Notes: generated from the sequence alone by a model not told the origin. A stretch of 64,000 nt of DNA from Petunia secreta (GCA_029990175.1 JARKIP010000017.1:34025001-34089000); one strand, 5' to 3'; shown: positions 42,361 to 55,031, counted from the stretch's first letter. Translations and numbers: made by a program.

Positions 42361-43368
42361 TATATTATACATTTGAATTGCTACATCGAAGCTAGGAAAG
42401 GATGCCTTCGTTATGAAACAAATGGACAACTCCATTGGGGACTCATGAATTTGAGTCATTACAATAATAAAGCAGATAAAGTATGACTACTAAGTGTCCT
42501 CAAGCTAACGTCCCAGTGGTGCATGGTCATTAGGGTAAGGTGAAAAGTGTTTGGCTTTCCAAACTGAGATAGCGTGCTAAGGTTTATAATTTGTTGGAAT
42601 TGCTAAGTTAGGCTTCTTCGCTTGACTCATTAGTTTGATTGCTTGATGCAAGGGTGCTTTTCACTATGCATAAATGACACTTTAAATCCTGGCTATATAT
42701 GGCACATTGGAATTATCATGTTGTGGATTTGCTTTCCCACTCTTTAGGTAGACAATTCCAGGTGTTTTTCCACTTCTTGCTTTCCCACTCTTTAGGTACT
42801 GTCACTGTTAATGATTTTTGCTTGTACCTTGTGAAATCTTAAGCAGTTATCAGCTCACTTTTTATGTCTGTCTTGATTAAGTCTTCTTCTGATCAGTAAT
42901 ATTGTTAAATATTCCTTTTGAGGATCAGAAAGGAGCTGCGGGCTGCTGGCTGGACTAATTTCACTTTTTTTTTGGGTTACACCATTGAACATGTAATGGA
43001 CGTTTTTGGTGGGTCTGACTCAGTTTTGAAGTACTTTTGCTTAGTACCACATAAAAGTGTTATCATTCCAACCAGGAACAGTGCCAAAACATTAACTTTG
43101 AGGCTTACTGAGGAAGCATTGCAATATTAATCATATTTGGTGAAAGAAGTTGAATATTACAGACTTATTGAAGTTCTCTTACTTGGAAATCAGACATATC
43201 ACTTTGTTCTTGTGTACATAAAAGCTCATTTTGCCTACTCTTTTTGTGTGTATTTGGTAGTTTGTACTGATTTTGGAGGCACAGCAGATTTTGTGCCGAT
43301 TCGATTTCTTGATTGTCTGCTTGTATGATGATCCAGTATTTAAAAAAGTATAATAGAAGAACCTATTC

Positions 43369-43477
43369 TTGCACGGACTCTCCAAATATGTTGCTGCACC
43401 TTTGTCGAGTCCTCTAAAAATGCCTACTTTTGAAGGATCTTACACTCACCCGGCAACAATTTGAAGAGTCCGTGCAA
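43369..43477. mobile_element. Short palindromic MITE, TTGCACGGACTCT ends
   Basis: Perfect 13-bp inverted ends, TTGCACGGACTCT and AGAGTCCGTGCAA, enclose about 80 bp. I recall this as a very common Solanaceae repeat. No clear target duplication. Confidence 0.72.
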
Positions 43478-43593
43478 TATAGTGAAGAACAATCACGTCA
43501 GATTCTGTTGTTTTAAATTGTAGCTTCCGCATGCACCATCACTGGAGTACTTTCTTTTTTCACATCGCAGGTTTCGTTCCCTGAAAAGTGAAG

Positions 43594-43605
43594 ATGGTTC
43601 TCTAG
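43594..43605 (+). promoter_or_regulatory. Minimal upstream ORF in the TRB 5' leader
   Basis: ATG GTT CTC TAG lies in the predicted second leader exon (43571-43655), 50 bp before the main start. A three-codon uORF could lower main-frame initiation. The effect is inferred. Confidence 0.4.
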
Positions 43606-43655
43606 ATAGGAGAGCTTGACTTCTGTATTAAGTGTAAAAAAGTTGCAACGTATTA

Positions 43656-46600
43656 ATGGGTGCACCAAAACAAAAGTGGACATCAGAAGAAGAAGCTGCC
43701 CTTAAAGCTGGTGTAGCCAAATACGGGGTTGGCAAATGGAGCACCATACTCAAAGATCCCGAGTTTGCTGCTGTCTTGCACTCTCGCTCAAATGTGGACC
43801 TGAAGGTACCAGACATAACAGCATTGTCAATTCTTGTCTTTTCCTTCTGTGGAGAGCTTATTTAGCCAGGTGGAGTATGTCATATATTCACATAGTAACA
43901 TTTTTGTGCATTGTTACAATGGCGCTTATGTATGGGTATGGCTTTGCATTTCATTTGCTTGCTTTGGTTAGTAAAAGCTGCTTTGATGGACTTAACTTCA
44001 CTTGGACAGGATAAATGGAGAAATCTGCATGTCATGGCAAATGGTTGGGGGTCTCGGCATCGAGGGAGGGTTGTGTCTAAAAGTATTCAGCCTACACCGA
44101 AGCGCGACGACAACACCTCGGTTGTTAGCGTTGCAGTTGAGAATGACATAGAAGTTCTTGATGCTAAACCTCTTGCATCCTCGAGTGATATGCTGAAGGA
44201 TGTCGGTTCTAAAAAACCAAATTTAAGGTTATTATGCTTAGATCTTCCTACGCAGCATTCCATGCATTTAAATAATCTACATATTTTTCCAATAAAAGAA
44301 TTTTCATGAGCATCTAATAAAAGTGTTTACTTAAGTACCTTTAAATATAGAATCTTAAAAGAAACCATTTTGTTCTGGAAGTCTGTTGGCTGTGATGTAG
44401 AAAGGTTTTGGAACTAACTTGATAATTTCTTATTGTCGATAACTGGAGCTCCCAGTTCATACTGTTTTAGTTGTATCTTGGAAAAAATGCATAGCAGCTG
44501 TCTTTGTCCTTATCTCTTTCCTTGTACCTTTGGAATCAATTGTAGGTTCCTCTTTATAGGGGGGTAATCTTGAAAAACTGAGAAAAATGGATGGTGCTTC
44601 AAGCAGAAGCATCTAATGTTGTTGTGCTTGTTTATTGATTGTAGATTGGATGATCTTATACTGGAGGCAATAGCCAAATTGAAGGAACCGCGTGGGTCAA
44701 GTCGAAATGCAATTTCTTCGTACATAGAGGTAATTTACTTCTTTTTTAAGCATATTTGATATAAGTCAGTTTGAGTAGTAGGATTTGAAAATTTTCGGAG
44801 ATTTAGTAAATTTTTGTTAGCTACCGTGTTGTAGTATCTCACGTTGGTTGAAGGAATGGATTGTTCTATCCGAATATAGTTTTGGGCTATTCTCACTTCA
44901 TGGTCTAGCTTTTTGGGTGGTGTTAATGCTAGCATCGTTTACCCAATTCATGGTCCATCCCTGTTCTTGGTTTACCCAATGCTTGGTCCCCATGTTACGT
45001 TGTCTTGGGAAGGAAACGGTTATGTGACCCAGCCAACTTGGTTGGTGGGATGCCAAAGGGTCGCTGGTGGTGGGTAGTGGCAATTGTTCTTCCCTGAATT
45101 TTAAATTCTATCAAATTTACCATCACCACTGAGCACTTCTTTTGTGCTTTCGACATAGACTAATGTAAGTGAGGCGTGAGCATGCTTATGCTTCTATGAC
45201 TGGTTAAGATGGGATTTGCTTATAAAGAAAGTTGAAGGTGAAGTTTCACAATTGGGCAAAGTTTATGAGCTTTAAGTGCACCTTATACTATTATTTCCAA
45301 AAGAAGTTTTAGTTTATCCCTATTTATTTTTCCCTCTTAGTTTACTGTAGATGATACAAGTGCATGGACCTTGTAAATGCTTGTATTCTCTTTTCATTAC
45401 TTTTAGGTGCCTATAACTGAATAATTTTTTCTGTTCAAAGGAGCTGTGCGAGGCACCTCCAAACATCGAAAAACTGTTGGCAGCAAATTTGAAGGCGTTG
45501 ACTGAAAAAGGAAGACTGATAAAGGTAATCAACCTGAGCAGCTAATGGAAATTATGTAGAATCTCTCCACCCCTTCATGTTCTTAGAAAACGTGCAATGT
45601 CTGTTCCACGATAATATAGCATTAACATCAGTAGTTCATGGTACCTAAAAGTTAGTGATACTGCCCAGAATTGAGATAATTCTAATTTTAGTTATGTTAA
45701 TAAGGTGAAAAGAAACTTTGATGATTGTCATTTAGTAATTTCAGTAGACTTTATCAAAAAACTTCAGTAGAGCTATCGATAAACTGTGGTTTATGTTGAA
45801 TTGTCCTTGTTGCTTTTGTTATCAATATGTGGCTCTTTTTTCATTCTCTTGCTGTGGGATGGGAGTTGATGGATGTATTTAGAGATGATCATACCTCCAA
45901 AAGATGTAAGTTTCATCACACTCGACAAAACATTTAACTATAAGGTGGCAGTGTCCTTTGATGTCATCGCGAAGAAGATTGTAAGAATCAATTATACTGA
46001 ATGATGCGGTGTATCTTGTCAAGAGTGGAAGTTCATAATTCTAGACAATAAGCTTCATTCATATTGTCACTTCATGCCTGAGGGAGGGAGGGAGCCAGGG
46101 GGAGGGATAACACGAGAGAATGAGATTGGCTGACTTTATTCTTTTTGGTTTGCTGTACTATTTTCATTCAGTTATGGACCCTCCCCTCTCCTGAATAATA
46201 ATGCTTCTTCTTGAGTTCCAAAAAATGAAAGCTCATATTGTGCTCTTGGCCACTTCGGTTGGAGTCATTATCAATGCTTGGCAGCATGGGTTGATGGTTG
46301 TGGAGTAAAATTTGTCGGTGGATTTGCAAGTACAAATGTTTAGTAGGTGTTTGGACAATATTTAGCTGAAGCTGAAATAGAAAGAAAAAGTATTTGAAGT
46401 TAAAGTTGAAAAAAGTATTTGAATTGAGCTGTGTTTGGCCATGGATTATACTTGAGAGAAGTTGCATTTTTGCAGGTGAACCATTATTTCACTTGAAATA
46501 TGACCAATTTAAAACAAACGTCGATTTGGAAATAATATTATGCTTTGAATTTGAAATAATGAATTAAAGTTGTATGGATAAATGAGCATGTGTTAATTTA

Positions 46601-47087
46601 ACTTTTTCTTTTGTTCAGTTCTTTTATGTTCTTTCTGATAGAGGATCAGACAAACAGTGAGAGTAGACAGCCCAAATATGGATGTACTAATCTTTTTCTT
46701 AACCTTCGATCTTGACACCTCCATCCACGTTGACAGGTAAAGAACCACTATAGGATTGCGCCGAGTAGATTATCATATAATACCAGGGGAGGTCCTTTCC
46801 CTTTGCTTATGGATGGAAAGCAGGATTCTGCTCTGGCAGTAAAGAATGAAATTAGGATACAGACTAAATCACAGGTGGATGCGGAGTTAGAGCAGATGAA
46901 GAGCATGAGTGCAGAGGAAGCTGCTGCAGCTGCTGCACAAGCAGTTGCAGAGGCTGATGCTGCCATGGCTGAGGCAGAACGGGCGGCAAGGATTGCAGAG
47001 GAGGCTGAAGCAGAGGCAGAAGCGGCACAGTGCTTTCATGAAGTAGCATTGAAGGCATTGCAGCATCAAACTATCCCTGTCTGGTAA
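43656..47087 (+). CDS. TRB: Telomere-repeat-binding factor, single-Myb-histone (TRB) protein
   Basis: Exons 43656-43805, 44010-44227, 44645-44729, 45441-45524 and 46737-47087, all with GT/AG borders and compatible phases, give 295 residues. Arabidopsis TRB1-3 are about 295-300. The N-terminal Myb/SANT domain (residues about 7-57: KWTSEEEAALKAGVAKYGVG and the telobox helix VDLKDKWRNL across the first intron) binds TTTAGGG repeats. A linker histone H1/H5-like domain (about 124-190, LDDLILEAIAKLKEPRGSS to HYRIAPSR) mediates dimerisation. The Ala/Glu-rich coiled coil (about 208-285) ends ALQHQTIPVW. TRB proteins act in the nucleus at telomeres and at telobox promoters, where they recruit Polycomb and other chromatin complexes. 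The ATG is the family start (MGAPKQKWT). No disruption seen. I cannot say which TRB paralogue it is. Confidence 0.95.
46084..46108 (+). repeat. (GGGA)n-like purine tract in TRB intron 4
   Basis: AGGGAGGGAGGGAGCCAGGG lies within the last intron (45525-46736). Three or more G-runs could form a G-quadruplex in DNA or pre-mRNA. No other feature is firm in this intron. Confidence 0.5.
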
Positions 47088-49322
47088 GCTAATCTTTTGA
47101 GAGCCAGCTTACTGTGGTTGTTGCAGACAGACTTTTCTTCCTTAACCTGAATGAGCTGTGAGCCATTAATTCTAGAACATTGTATTATTAAGTGATGCTA
47201 TGTAGTTTGATTCTCGAATTGTTGAAATATTATTGAGAAGGACAAAAGTTACTGTATAAATTTTCAGAAATATTAAAATCAAATTGACAACATATTAAAC
47301 ATAAGCACGAATACTGTGTTGTGAAAAATTTGACAACATATTAAACATGAACATAAATATTCCATTTCTCAATTTGGTGCAAAATGCCACACATATCATA
47401 TTACCCTTTTATGTTTTTTTCTATTGCTATATTAAAGTGCTATATTTCCCTTCTTAAATCTCTGATATTGCTTTCAACAATTTTCATTCTAATGGTTTTT
47501 GTTTAAGATATATTTGTTATGCAATTGGAAATATCAACCTTGGTATGTAAGAAAGTTGGATCTTTCTTTTCGTTCTCAAAAAAGAAGTAGAATCTCTGAA
47601 ATTTTGTAACTGCAAGAGAACATTTGCTATACTAGGGGTTTTGCAAGTAGAGATGTCTGTTCTGTTGCATGGGGTTGATGGTGCTCTCTTCGTGCATTAG
47701 CACAAATTTTAACACAAACTTGTCTGAAGGCAACTTCTTGATATCGTATACTAGATTTTTAGTGTATGAGATGTGCAATTTCATGAAATTACTGCAACTT
47801 TTCAGTATGGAATTCTGGTATACTGCTGTAAGGCTGACAAACATATGTCATATTAAAAGTCGATTGGATTTGCTTAATTTGGAGGTTGAAATGCTGTCAG
47901 TCTTTTGAAATACTGTATCTTGCCAATAAAGTGGCGAGATTTTGTGCTCATTGTTTCTGAATGTTGTCCCTTTTGTTCTTTATATACTTTTAAGTTTCTC
48001 AGTTGCTCCTTGTATCATGAATAATGGCTGCTTTCAAGTTGATTTAAGATACTTCCTTGATTGTTTTTCAGTATAACCTTGAGTTGCTTTTAGGATTTCA
48101 TTTCTTTACAAAGTCTTTCCTTGTTTATGCAGATGGAATTATTTGGATCCACCACTATGTTTTCCTCTTCAATACAGTTGTCAATTTACTGTTGATATAT
48201 GATTAGAGTTGTAAATTTGGAGTTTTTTTTACCTTTGCTAGTGCTCTTATATATAGGATTGAGGTCGTATTGAAGTTTATAGGCAGATTGAACTTTAGAA
48301 GTCCTTTTATCAGTGCTTGACAAGCAGCATGTACATTATATATCCTTTAAAAGTTGCTGACCGTTTTCAATATTCTTGTTTTGGTTAGAAGTGGCTGTAC
48401 AAAGAGAGCTAATTTGAACTGCATTTGGTCCATATAAAATTTTGACGAACATATGAATAAGAAATGATTGAGTTTTATGTGTAATTCTGTCTAGCATACT
48501 CAAGAAAAGGTATTGAATGCTTTCCGAATTCAGTTGAGCTTTTCTTTATGATTCGGGCAAGTATGTTTATGGACGCCTCTAATTTCAAGATGCTAACTAG
48601 ACTTGGTTTAAGATGTGTTAATGCTTTAGCTCGGCCAGTTATGTTATTAAATCTCTACCAAGTTTCGGTTGTGCTGTTGTGTATACCAAAATTTGACTTT
48701 TTCAAAATTATTTCAATCATCTTGGTTTTTATTCGTTATATACTGAATCTTCACCTCCACCCACGACTGGTAGGTCTCGGATTCGAGTCATACTGGAGGG
48801 AAGTGTGGAAACACAAAATATGCTGGATCTTTGGAATGTAAGAGTAGCAACACTGTTAAGATGTCTCTTTTGTTATGTAAAATATACAAGTTTTAATATG
48901 ACCGATAAAGTATAGTTCAGTTACACTTTGTACGATGTATCTGATAATATGTACTTACCTTCATCTACTCTATTATCCCTTTAGAAATTATATGTACCAC
49001 CAATAACTTAAGTTCAGCTATACGGATGAAGGAAAGATCATGGATATTCGTTTTCACAGTACTAATATTGGCTATGCGGGCGCTTAATGGTCATGACCTA
49101 CATTATTTGTAAGAAGCATAATCATGTATTGGTAATATTTAGTATAACGTCAATGATCAACAGTGAAATTACTTGGATTATAACGATTGATTTGATAAAG
49201 CAGGTCAAATGAAATAAAAGATGCTGATAATCAGAACCAAGGCAATCGCAGTATCTAGGAGAACAAGCAATCCTCTTATGTACTGCATGTAGTTCAGGCA
49301 AGAAAAACATAATTGATCTTAC
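47088..49322. other. 3' flank of TRB and AT-rich intergenic sequence
   Basis: The 3' UTR of TRB must begin here. No poly(A) signal could be chosen with confidence. The rest is AT-rich without a convincing reading frame. A GGTCTCGGATTCGAGTC word near 48773 resembles a SINE or tRNA B box but has no supporting A box. Confidence 0.45.
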
Positions 49323-49370
49323 CTCAAGACTTTAGGGGTGGCTCGTATGGATCATCAATACCAGTAAAAC
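49323..49370 (-). pseudogene. APK: Isolated APS-kinase-like exon
   Basis: The minus strand reads ttgcag|, then a 48-nt segment encoding GFTGIDDPYEPPLKS (the first Gly codon is shared with a missing upstream exon), then |gtaag. GFTGIDDPYEPPL is a signature of adenylyl-sulfate kinase, which phosphorylates APS to PAPS in plastids and cytosol, and this small exon has the phase expected in plant APK genes. A TGA falls just before the donor, and one extra T explains it. No other APK exon was found nearby. A copia element begins 55 bp to the right, on the upstream side. It is a gene remnant or a captured exon. Confidence 0.6.
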
Positions 49371-49424
49371 CTGCAAAGTGAAATGCCATATTAACAAAAA
49401 AATGAAGCCTTAGGTAAATAATAT

Positions 49425-49958
49425 TGTGAAAATTAAAGAATATCTCAAAAGGAACCATACAAATATTGCAACTTGATGTCCAAATTCAATATGTTGAAAA
49501 GTCAAAGAATTAGCTAACAATTAATGGCTCTTACCGTTGGCCATTTTATTGTTGCAAATTATGACCATCAATACAATTTCGCGTTGGCATCAATGGTACT
49601 ATAGCTGTTGCTCACCAAGGAACATTAGGAATATTTTACCGTTAGTAAGTTCTGCCTATATATAATGGAAGGCTTTGCCTTCTTCCACACAACAACAACA
49701 ACAGAGAAACAAAATAAACAAACTACATATTTTTATTCCTTCCTACTACTAAATACACATTCCTTCTTACTAAAAATTCTACTGGGTTTTTTTTCAATTT
49801 GAGATTCTTTGTTGTTCCTGCTCCTAGTTTTAAACAAATTAGAAAAGCTTGTTGAATCCTGGGGGATACACCAGTATTGGTGAAATATTCTTCAGGACGG
49901 TGTCTTTGACACGCCTCAAGCTATTAAAATTTCCGTGTTTTAACCAATTTTTCCAACA
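49425..49958 (+). repeat. 5' LTR of the 5.6-kb copia element
   Basis: 534 bp, TGTGAAAATT to TTTTCCAACA. TATATATAATGG near 49658 is the likely TATA region, followed by a CACACAACAACAACAACAG leader-like stretch. It matches 54500-55031. Confidence 0.9.
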
Positions 49959-49986
49959 ATCTTAAGGATATTTTAATTCTTCTATC

Positions 49987-50950
49987 ATGGAACACGGAAA
50001 CGAACGTGACAATATTGTTCCTCAAAACACTGAAGCTATTGTTACAAATATTGATGGTGTTGCTACGGGTGTTCCAATTGCACATACACCTACTTTTGCC
50101 AAACCATTTCTCGATGTGTCAAAAGTTGAAGTATTTGGTGGAGAAAATTTTAGGAGATGGCAAGAACGGATATTTTCTGTTCTTGACATACACTCTGTTG
50201 CTTTTGCTCTCACAGATCTAAAACCCGATGAATCATCTTCTAAGAAATTGGAATTATGGGTTCACGCAAATAAGGTATGTAAACATACTATTTTAAGTAC
50301 TTTATCTAACGAATTGTTCGATGTTTATTGTTCTTACAAGGAGGCGAAGGAAATATGGGATTCATTGGTTGCTAAGTATACCGCTGAAGATGCTAGCAAG
50401 CAAAAATTTGTTATTGGTAATTTTTACAAGTGGGAGATGAACGAGAACAAATATATTAAGGCTCAAATCAACGAGTTTCACAAACTAGCTGAAGATCTCA
50501 AGGCGGAGAAAATTAATTTACCGGAGCAATTTGTGGCTGGTATATTAATTGAAAAACTACCCCAATCTTGGAGTGACTACAAACAAAATTTGAAGCACAA
50601 ACCAAATTGTTGTCACTTGCTGATTTGGTCAAGCACATTGTCATAGAAGACACCAACCGGAAGCAATCAAGTTTTACCAAAGGGAAGGAAATTGCTACAA
50701 AAGCCAATCTTGTGGAGGACAATAAGTCTCGCAACAAAAATAATAGGTACGAAAAGAAACCTGGTTACAAGCCCAGAGTCAACAATAAGACCTTCAAGAA
50801 AAAAGGCAATTGCTTTGTGTGTGGCAAACCAGGCTATCATGCACCTCAGTGTAGGGACAGAAAAGTTGGGAAAAATGAAAATCCTGCTAAAACCAAAGCA
50901 AATTTGGTTGAAGCAGATGATGTTATTGCTGCGGTCATATCCCAAGTAAA
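49987..50950 (+). pseudogene. Copia gag, frameshifted
   Basis: ATG at 49987, 28 nt past the LTR. FGGENFRRWQERIFSVLDIH is the usual copia gag (UBN2-type) start, followed by EAKEIWDSLVAKYTAED and LPQSWSDYKQNLKHK. A frameshift near 50600-50640 breaks it. The second frame carries the CCHC knuckle CFVCGKPGYHAPQC (about 50814-50855). Gag packages the element RNA into cytoplasmic particles. Confidence 0.85.
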
Positions 50951-53906
50951 TCTTGTGTCCAGTGTGAAAAATTGGGTGTTAGATAGTGGTGCCACTAGGC
51001 ATATTTGTGCAAATAAAAATGAATTTGCATCTTACACCCAAATTGAGGAAGGAGAAGAAATTGTTTATCTTGGTGATTCTAGAACTACTCCAGTTCTAGG
51101 AAAAGGAAAGGTTCTTCTCAAACTCACATCTGGAAAAACTCTGGCCCTAAATGATGTGTTACATGTTCCTAATATCCAAACCAATTTGGTTTCTGTGGGA
51201 TTGTTAGGAAAATTTGGAGTGAAGGTTTCATTTGAATCTGATAAGGTTGTATTAACCAAAAATAATGTTTTTGTTGGCAAGGGGTATTTATGAATGAAAA
51301 TGCTAGTACTTCTGCTTACTTGATTGACTCTTTTGATTTATGGCATGCTAGACTTGGACATGTTAGTTTATCTTATATTAAGAAAATGCAATCTGAAGGC
51401 TTAATTTCTAACGTTGGTTATTCAAGTTTAGATAAATGTGAAATATGTGCTGAAGCTAAGCAAACTAAGAAATCACATGTTTCGGTTTATTCTAGAGAAA
51501 CTAATTTACTAGACTTAATTCACACTGATTTAGGAGACTTGAAACAAACAATGACTATGGGTGGCAAAAGATATTATGTTACATTTATAGATGATTATTC
51601 TAGATATACAAAAGTATATTTGTTGAGAAATAAAGATGATGTTTTTGATGCCTTTCTAGTATACAAAACTGAAGTAGAAAATCAATTGAGTAGGAAGATC
51701 AAAAGAGTTAGATCCGATAGAGGTGGAGAGTATATTTTGCTTAACGATTATTGTGAAAAGGAAGGCATAATTCATGAAATTACTCCTCCGTACTCACCTG
51801 AGTCTAATGGAGTAGCAGAAAGGAAAAATAGGACTTTGAAAGAAATGATGAATTGTATACTTGTTAGTTCTTGTGCGCCTGATAATCTTTGGGGTGAAGC
51901 TATCTTGTCTGCTTGTCATTTACAAAATAGAATACCTTATAAGAAAACTGGTAAGACACCTTATGAATTATGGAAAGGCTATCCACCTAACTTGAAATAT
52001 TTAAAAGTGTGGGGGCTGTCTTGCTAAGGTTATATTACCTGAACCTAAGAAAAGAAAAATTGGGTCGAAAACCTCTGATTGCATGTTTATTGGTTATGCT
52101 GAAAATAGTTCTGCATATAGATTTCTTGTGATTAAAAGTGATGTGATTGAACGCAACACTATAGTTGAAACTAAAGATGCTGAATTTTTTGAAAATATTT
52201 TTCTTTTAAAGAGTAATAATATTTCTCATGCCCCTATTACTAAAAATGAAAATATTTTGCATAATCCTGTGGTTCAAAATGATTTTGAGGATTTAAGGAG
52301 AAATAAGAGAACAAGAGTAGAAAAATCTTTTGGTAATGATTTTTACACTTATCTTGTTGAAAATGATCCTAGAACATTTTCTGAAGCAATATCTTCTCCT
52401 GATGCAATTTTTTGGAAAGAAGCTATTGATTCTGAAATAAATTCTATTTTGCAAAATAATACTTGGGAACTAGTTGATTTACCTCCGGGAGCTAAATCCA
52501 TTGATTGCAAATGGATTTTTAGAAAGAAATACCATCCTGATGGTTCTATTGATAAATATAAAGCAAGGCTTGTTGCTAAAGGTTTTACTCAAAAGCAAAA
52601 TGTTGATTACTTTGATACTTATGCTCCTGTAGCTAGAATTTCCTCTATTCGTATTTTAATTGCTTTGGCATCCATACATAATTATTTATTCACCAAATGG
52701 ATGTTAAAACTGCTTTTTTAAATGGTGATTTGGAGGAGGAAATTTATATGGAGCAACTTGAGGGCTGTGTAGTGACAGGGCAAGAAAATAAAGTTTGCAA
52801 ATTAATAAAGTCATTATATGGTTTAAAACAAGCTCCCCAAGCAATGGCATGAGAAATTTAATGAAGTTTTATTAAATAATGGTTTTACTTCTCTTGAAGA
52901 TGATAAATGTGTTTATACAAAACTTATTAATAGTGTTTGTATAATTATATGCCTTTATGTGGATGACATGCTTGTATTTGGTTCTAAACTTGATGTAGTA
53001 CTTGAAACCAAAAGTTTATTGTCTTCTAACTTTGATATGAAAGACATAGGAGAAGCTAGTGTCATTTTAGGCATGAAAATTATTAGAGATAATGATGGTT
53101 TGATTTTAACTCAAGGACATTATGCAGAAAAAATTCTTAAAAAAATTGACTATTTTGATATGGTACTTGTGAGTACTCCTTTTGATGCTAATTTCCGATT
53201 AAAGAAGAATCGTGGGGAAGCTGTTTCTCAAAAGAGGTATGCTCAAATTATTGGTAGTCTAATGCATTTGATGACTTTTACTAGACCTGATATAGCTTAT
53301 GTTGTGAGTAGATTAAGTAGATATACTCATAATCCTAATAGTGATAATTGGAATGCATTGACAAGACTTATGAAATATTTGAGAGGTACCATAGAATATA
53401 GTATTAAATTTAGTGGATTTCCCTCTGTTTTAGAGGGATATTGTGATGCTAACTAAATCTCTGATTCAGATGAAGTAAAATCCACTAGTGGCTATGTGTT
53501 CACCCTTGGTGGGGGTGCAATAACTTGGAAGTGAGCCAAGCAAAGCTTGATTACTAAATCAACTCTAGAATATGAGTTTGTGGCTTTGGAGTTGGCTGCT
53601 AATGAGGCTGAGTGGTTGAGAAACTTCTTGGCGAGTATTCCAATTGGAATAAAACCAACACCTTCTGTGTCTATGCATTGTGATTTCCGATCAGCAATAG
53701 ATTTAGCAAAGAATAAATCTTATAAAGGCAAAAATAGACACATTCGTAGAAGACATAAAGTAATAAAGCATATGCTAAGAGATGGAATTGTTTCCATAAA
53801 TTATGTGAAATTAGAGTTGAATTTGGCCGATCCTTTGACTAATCCTTTGCAAAGGAAAGTGATTTTGGAAACATCGAGGGGACTGGGACTTACAAATGTC
53901 AACTAG
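50951..53906 (+). pseudogene. Copia pol (PR-IN-RT-RH), multiply broken
   Basis: Protease motif LDSGATRHIC is near 50980. A frame change follows near 51290. GAG-pre-integrase LWHARLGH and integrase HTDLGD, FIDDYSRYTKVY, RSDRGGEY and NGVAERKNR lie at 51340-51840. Frames change again near 52027-52083. Reverse transcriptase KARLVAKGFTQ and FDTYAPVAR lie near 52560-52640. A shift near 52690 breaks the NAFLNGDLEEE-like region, and another near 52840 is by a C run. YVDDMLVFG is near 52960. RNase H carries TAA at 53454-53456 and TGA at 53533-53535, then STLEYEFVALELAANEAEW and CDFRSAIDLAKN. The piece frames are 51290-52027, 52083-52721, 52959-53456 and 53547-53906. Confidence 0.88.
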
Positions 53907-54485
53907 AGAAATATCAACAATGATGGTAACCCAACCTATGTGATTGGAGATCCCATGAAGTAGGTTCATATGGGTAATAACAAGTCATTAGTTGATACAC
54001 TATGCACTATCAATTTTATTTCCCTTCCTATGGTGTGTAAAAGATAGTGCAACTCTGCAAGGCAAAGTGAGGCTAAGTTTAAAACTCTCAATCCAATTCA
54101 TATCCTTTATAGGTGGTGTATTGCTCTGCAGAATACACTTGATGATTGGACCTATATGAGTGTGGAGTGGGGCCGCTCCTATGAAATTCTGACAAAATTT
54201 CTAGAGCACTCATGAATACCGGGCGCTGTGCATGGCCTATTAGCGCAAAACCGCGACGAACAACAAAGTGGGAGTATAATGTGATAGATAAGACCCTGCT
54301 CTTACAAAAGAATTATTGATTCATAGAAGTTTTAAACTTCACCAATTATTCTGTAAGTTTAATCTTATTTAATCTAGTTGTGGTTCATAATATACGGACA
54401 CCAGAAACGTTGCATTATACTTATTCTTAGAAACCCAGTAAAACCTTCATTTTTGTTCTTCTATTGTTCTAATTCCTTTTCAGAT
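53907..54485 (+). other. Copia 3' internal non-coding region
   Basis: About 580 bp between pol and the PPT, unusually long for a copia element. No further gene recognised. GTGTGGAGTGGGGCCGC near 54160 is the most GC-rich part. Confidence 0.5.
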
Positions 54486-54486
54486 A

Positions 54487-54499
54487 TGTGGGGGACTAT
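54487..54499 (+). other. Polypurine tract of the 5.6-kb copia element
   Basis: TGTGGGGGACTAT immediately before the 3' LTR start, the form usual for plant copia elements. Confidence 0.75.
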
Positions 54500-55031
54500 T
54501 GTAAAAATTAAAGAATATCTCAAAAAAATAATACAAATATTACAACTTGATGTCCAAATTCAATATATTGAAAAGTCAACAAATTAACTAACAATTATGG
54601 CTCTTACTGTTGGCCATTTTACTGTTGCAAATTATGACCATCAATACAATTTCCCGTTGGCATCAATGGTACTATAGCTGTTGCTCACCAAGGAACGTTA
54701 GGAATATTTTACCGTTAGTAAGTTCTGCCTATATATAGTGGAAGGCTTTGCCTTCTTCCACACAACAACAACAACAGAGAAACATAATAAACAAACTACA
54801 TATTTTTATTCCTTCCTACTACTAAATACACATTCCTTCTTACAAAAAATTCTACTGGGTTTCTTTTCAATCTGAGATTCTTTGTTGTTCCTGCTCCTAG
54901 TTTTAAACAAACTAGAAGAGCTTGTTGAATCCTGGGGGATACACCAATATTGATGAAATATCCTTAAGGATGGTGTCTTTGACACGCCTCAAGCTATTAA
55001 AATTTCCGTGTTTTAACAAATTTTTCCAACA
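54500..55031 (+). repeat. 3' LTR of the 5.6-kb copia element
   Basis: 532 bp, matching 49425-49958 with about 20 differences, including a more A-rich AAAAAAATAATAC near 54522. Confidence 0.9.

Larger units (their letters stand above)
41862..43570 (+). other. Probable 5'-UTR intron of the TRB gene
   Basis: Proposed from a donor-like ctg|gtact at 41861/41862 and a strong acceptor, cacatcgcag|, at 43570. It is T-rich as plant introns are. It carries a SINE (42226) and a MITE (43369), plus a small direct repeat of TGCTTTCCCACTCTTTAGGT near 42729 and 42778. No other gene was seen. Transcript data are needed to fix the donor. Confidence 0.45.
49425..55031 (+). mobile_element. Ty1/copia element with both LTRs, 5.6 kb
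   Basis: Two LTRs of about 533 bp (TGTGAAAATT or TGTAAAAATT ... TTTTCCAACA) flank gag and pol in copia order, with a PPT before the 3' LTR. Flanking bases AATAT (49420-49424) and AATAA (55032-55036) are a target duplication with one mismatch. The LTRs differ at roughly 20 positions by eye, and pol has several frameshifts and stops, so it is an older insertion. No standard initiator-Met primer site (TGGTATCAGAG) follows the 5' LTR. Confidence 0.92.

Noticed and set aside
46320..46460. Possible MITE with TTTGGACA and TTTGGCCATG ends in TRB intron 4
   Set aside because: The inverted ends are too weak and no target duplication was found.
46864..47069. Minus-strand Leu/Pro-rich and Cys-rich frames
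   Set aside because: They are shadows of the Ala/Glu-rich last exon of the TRB gene.
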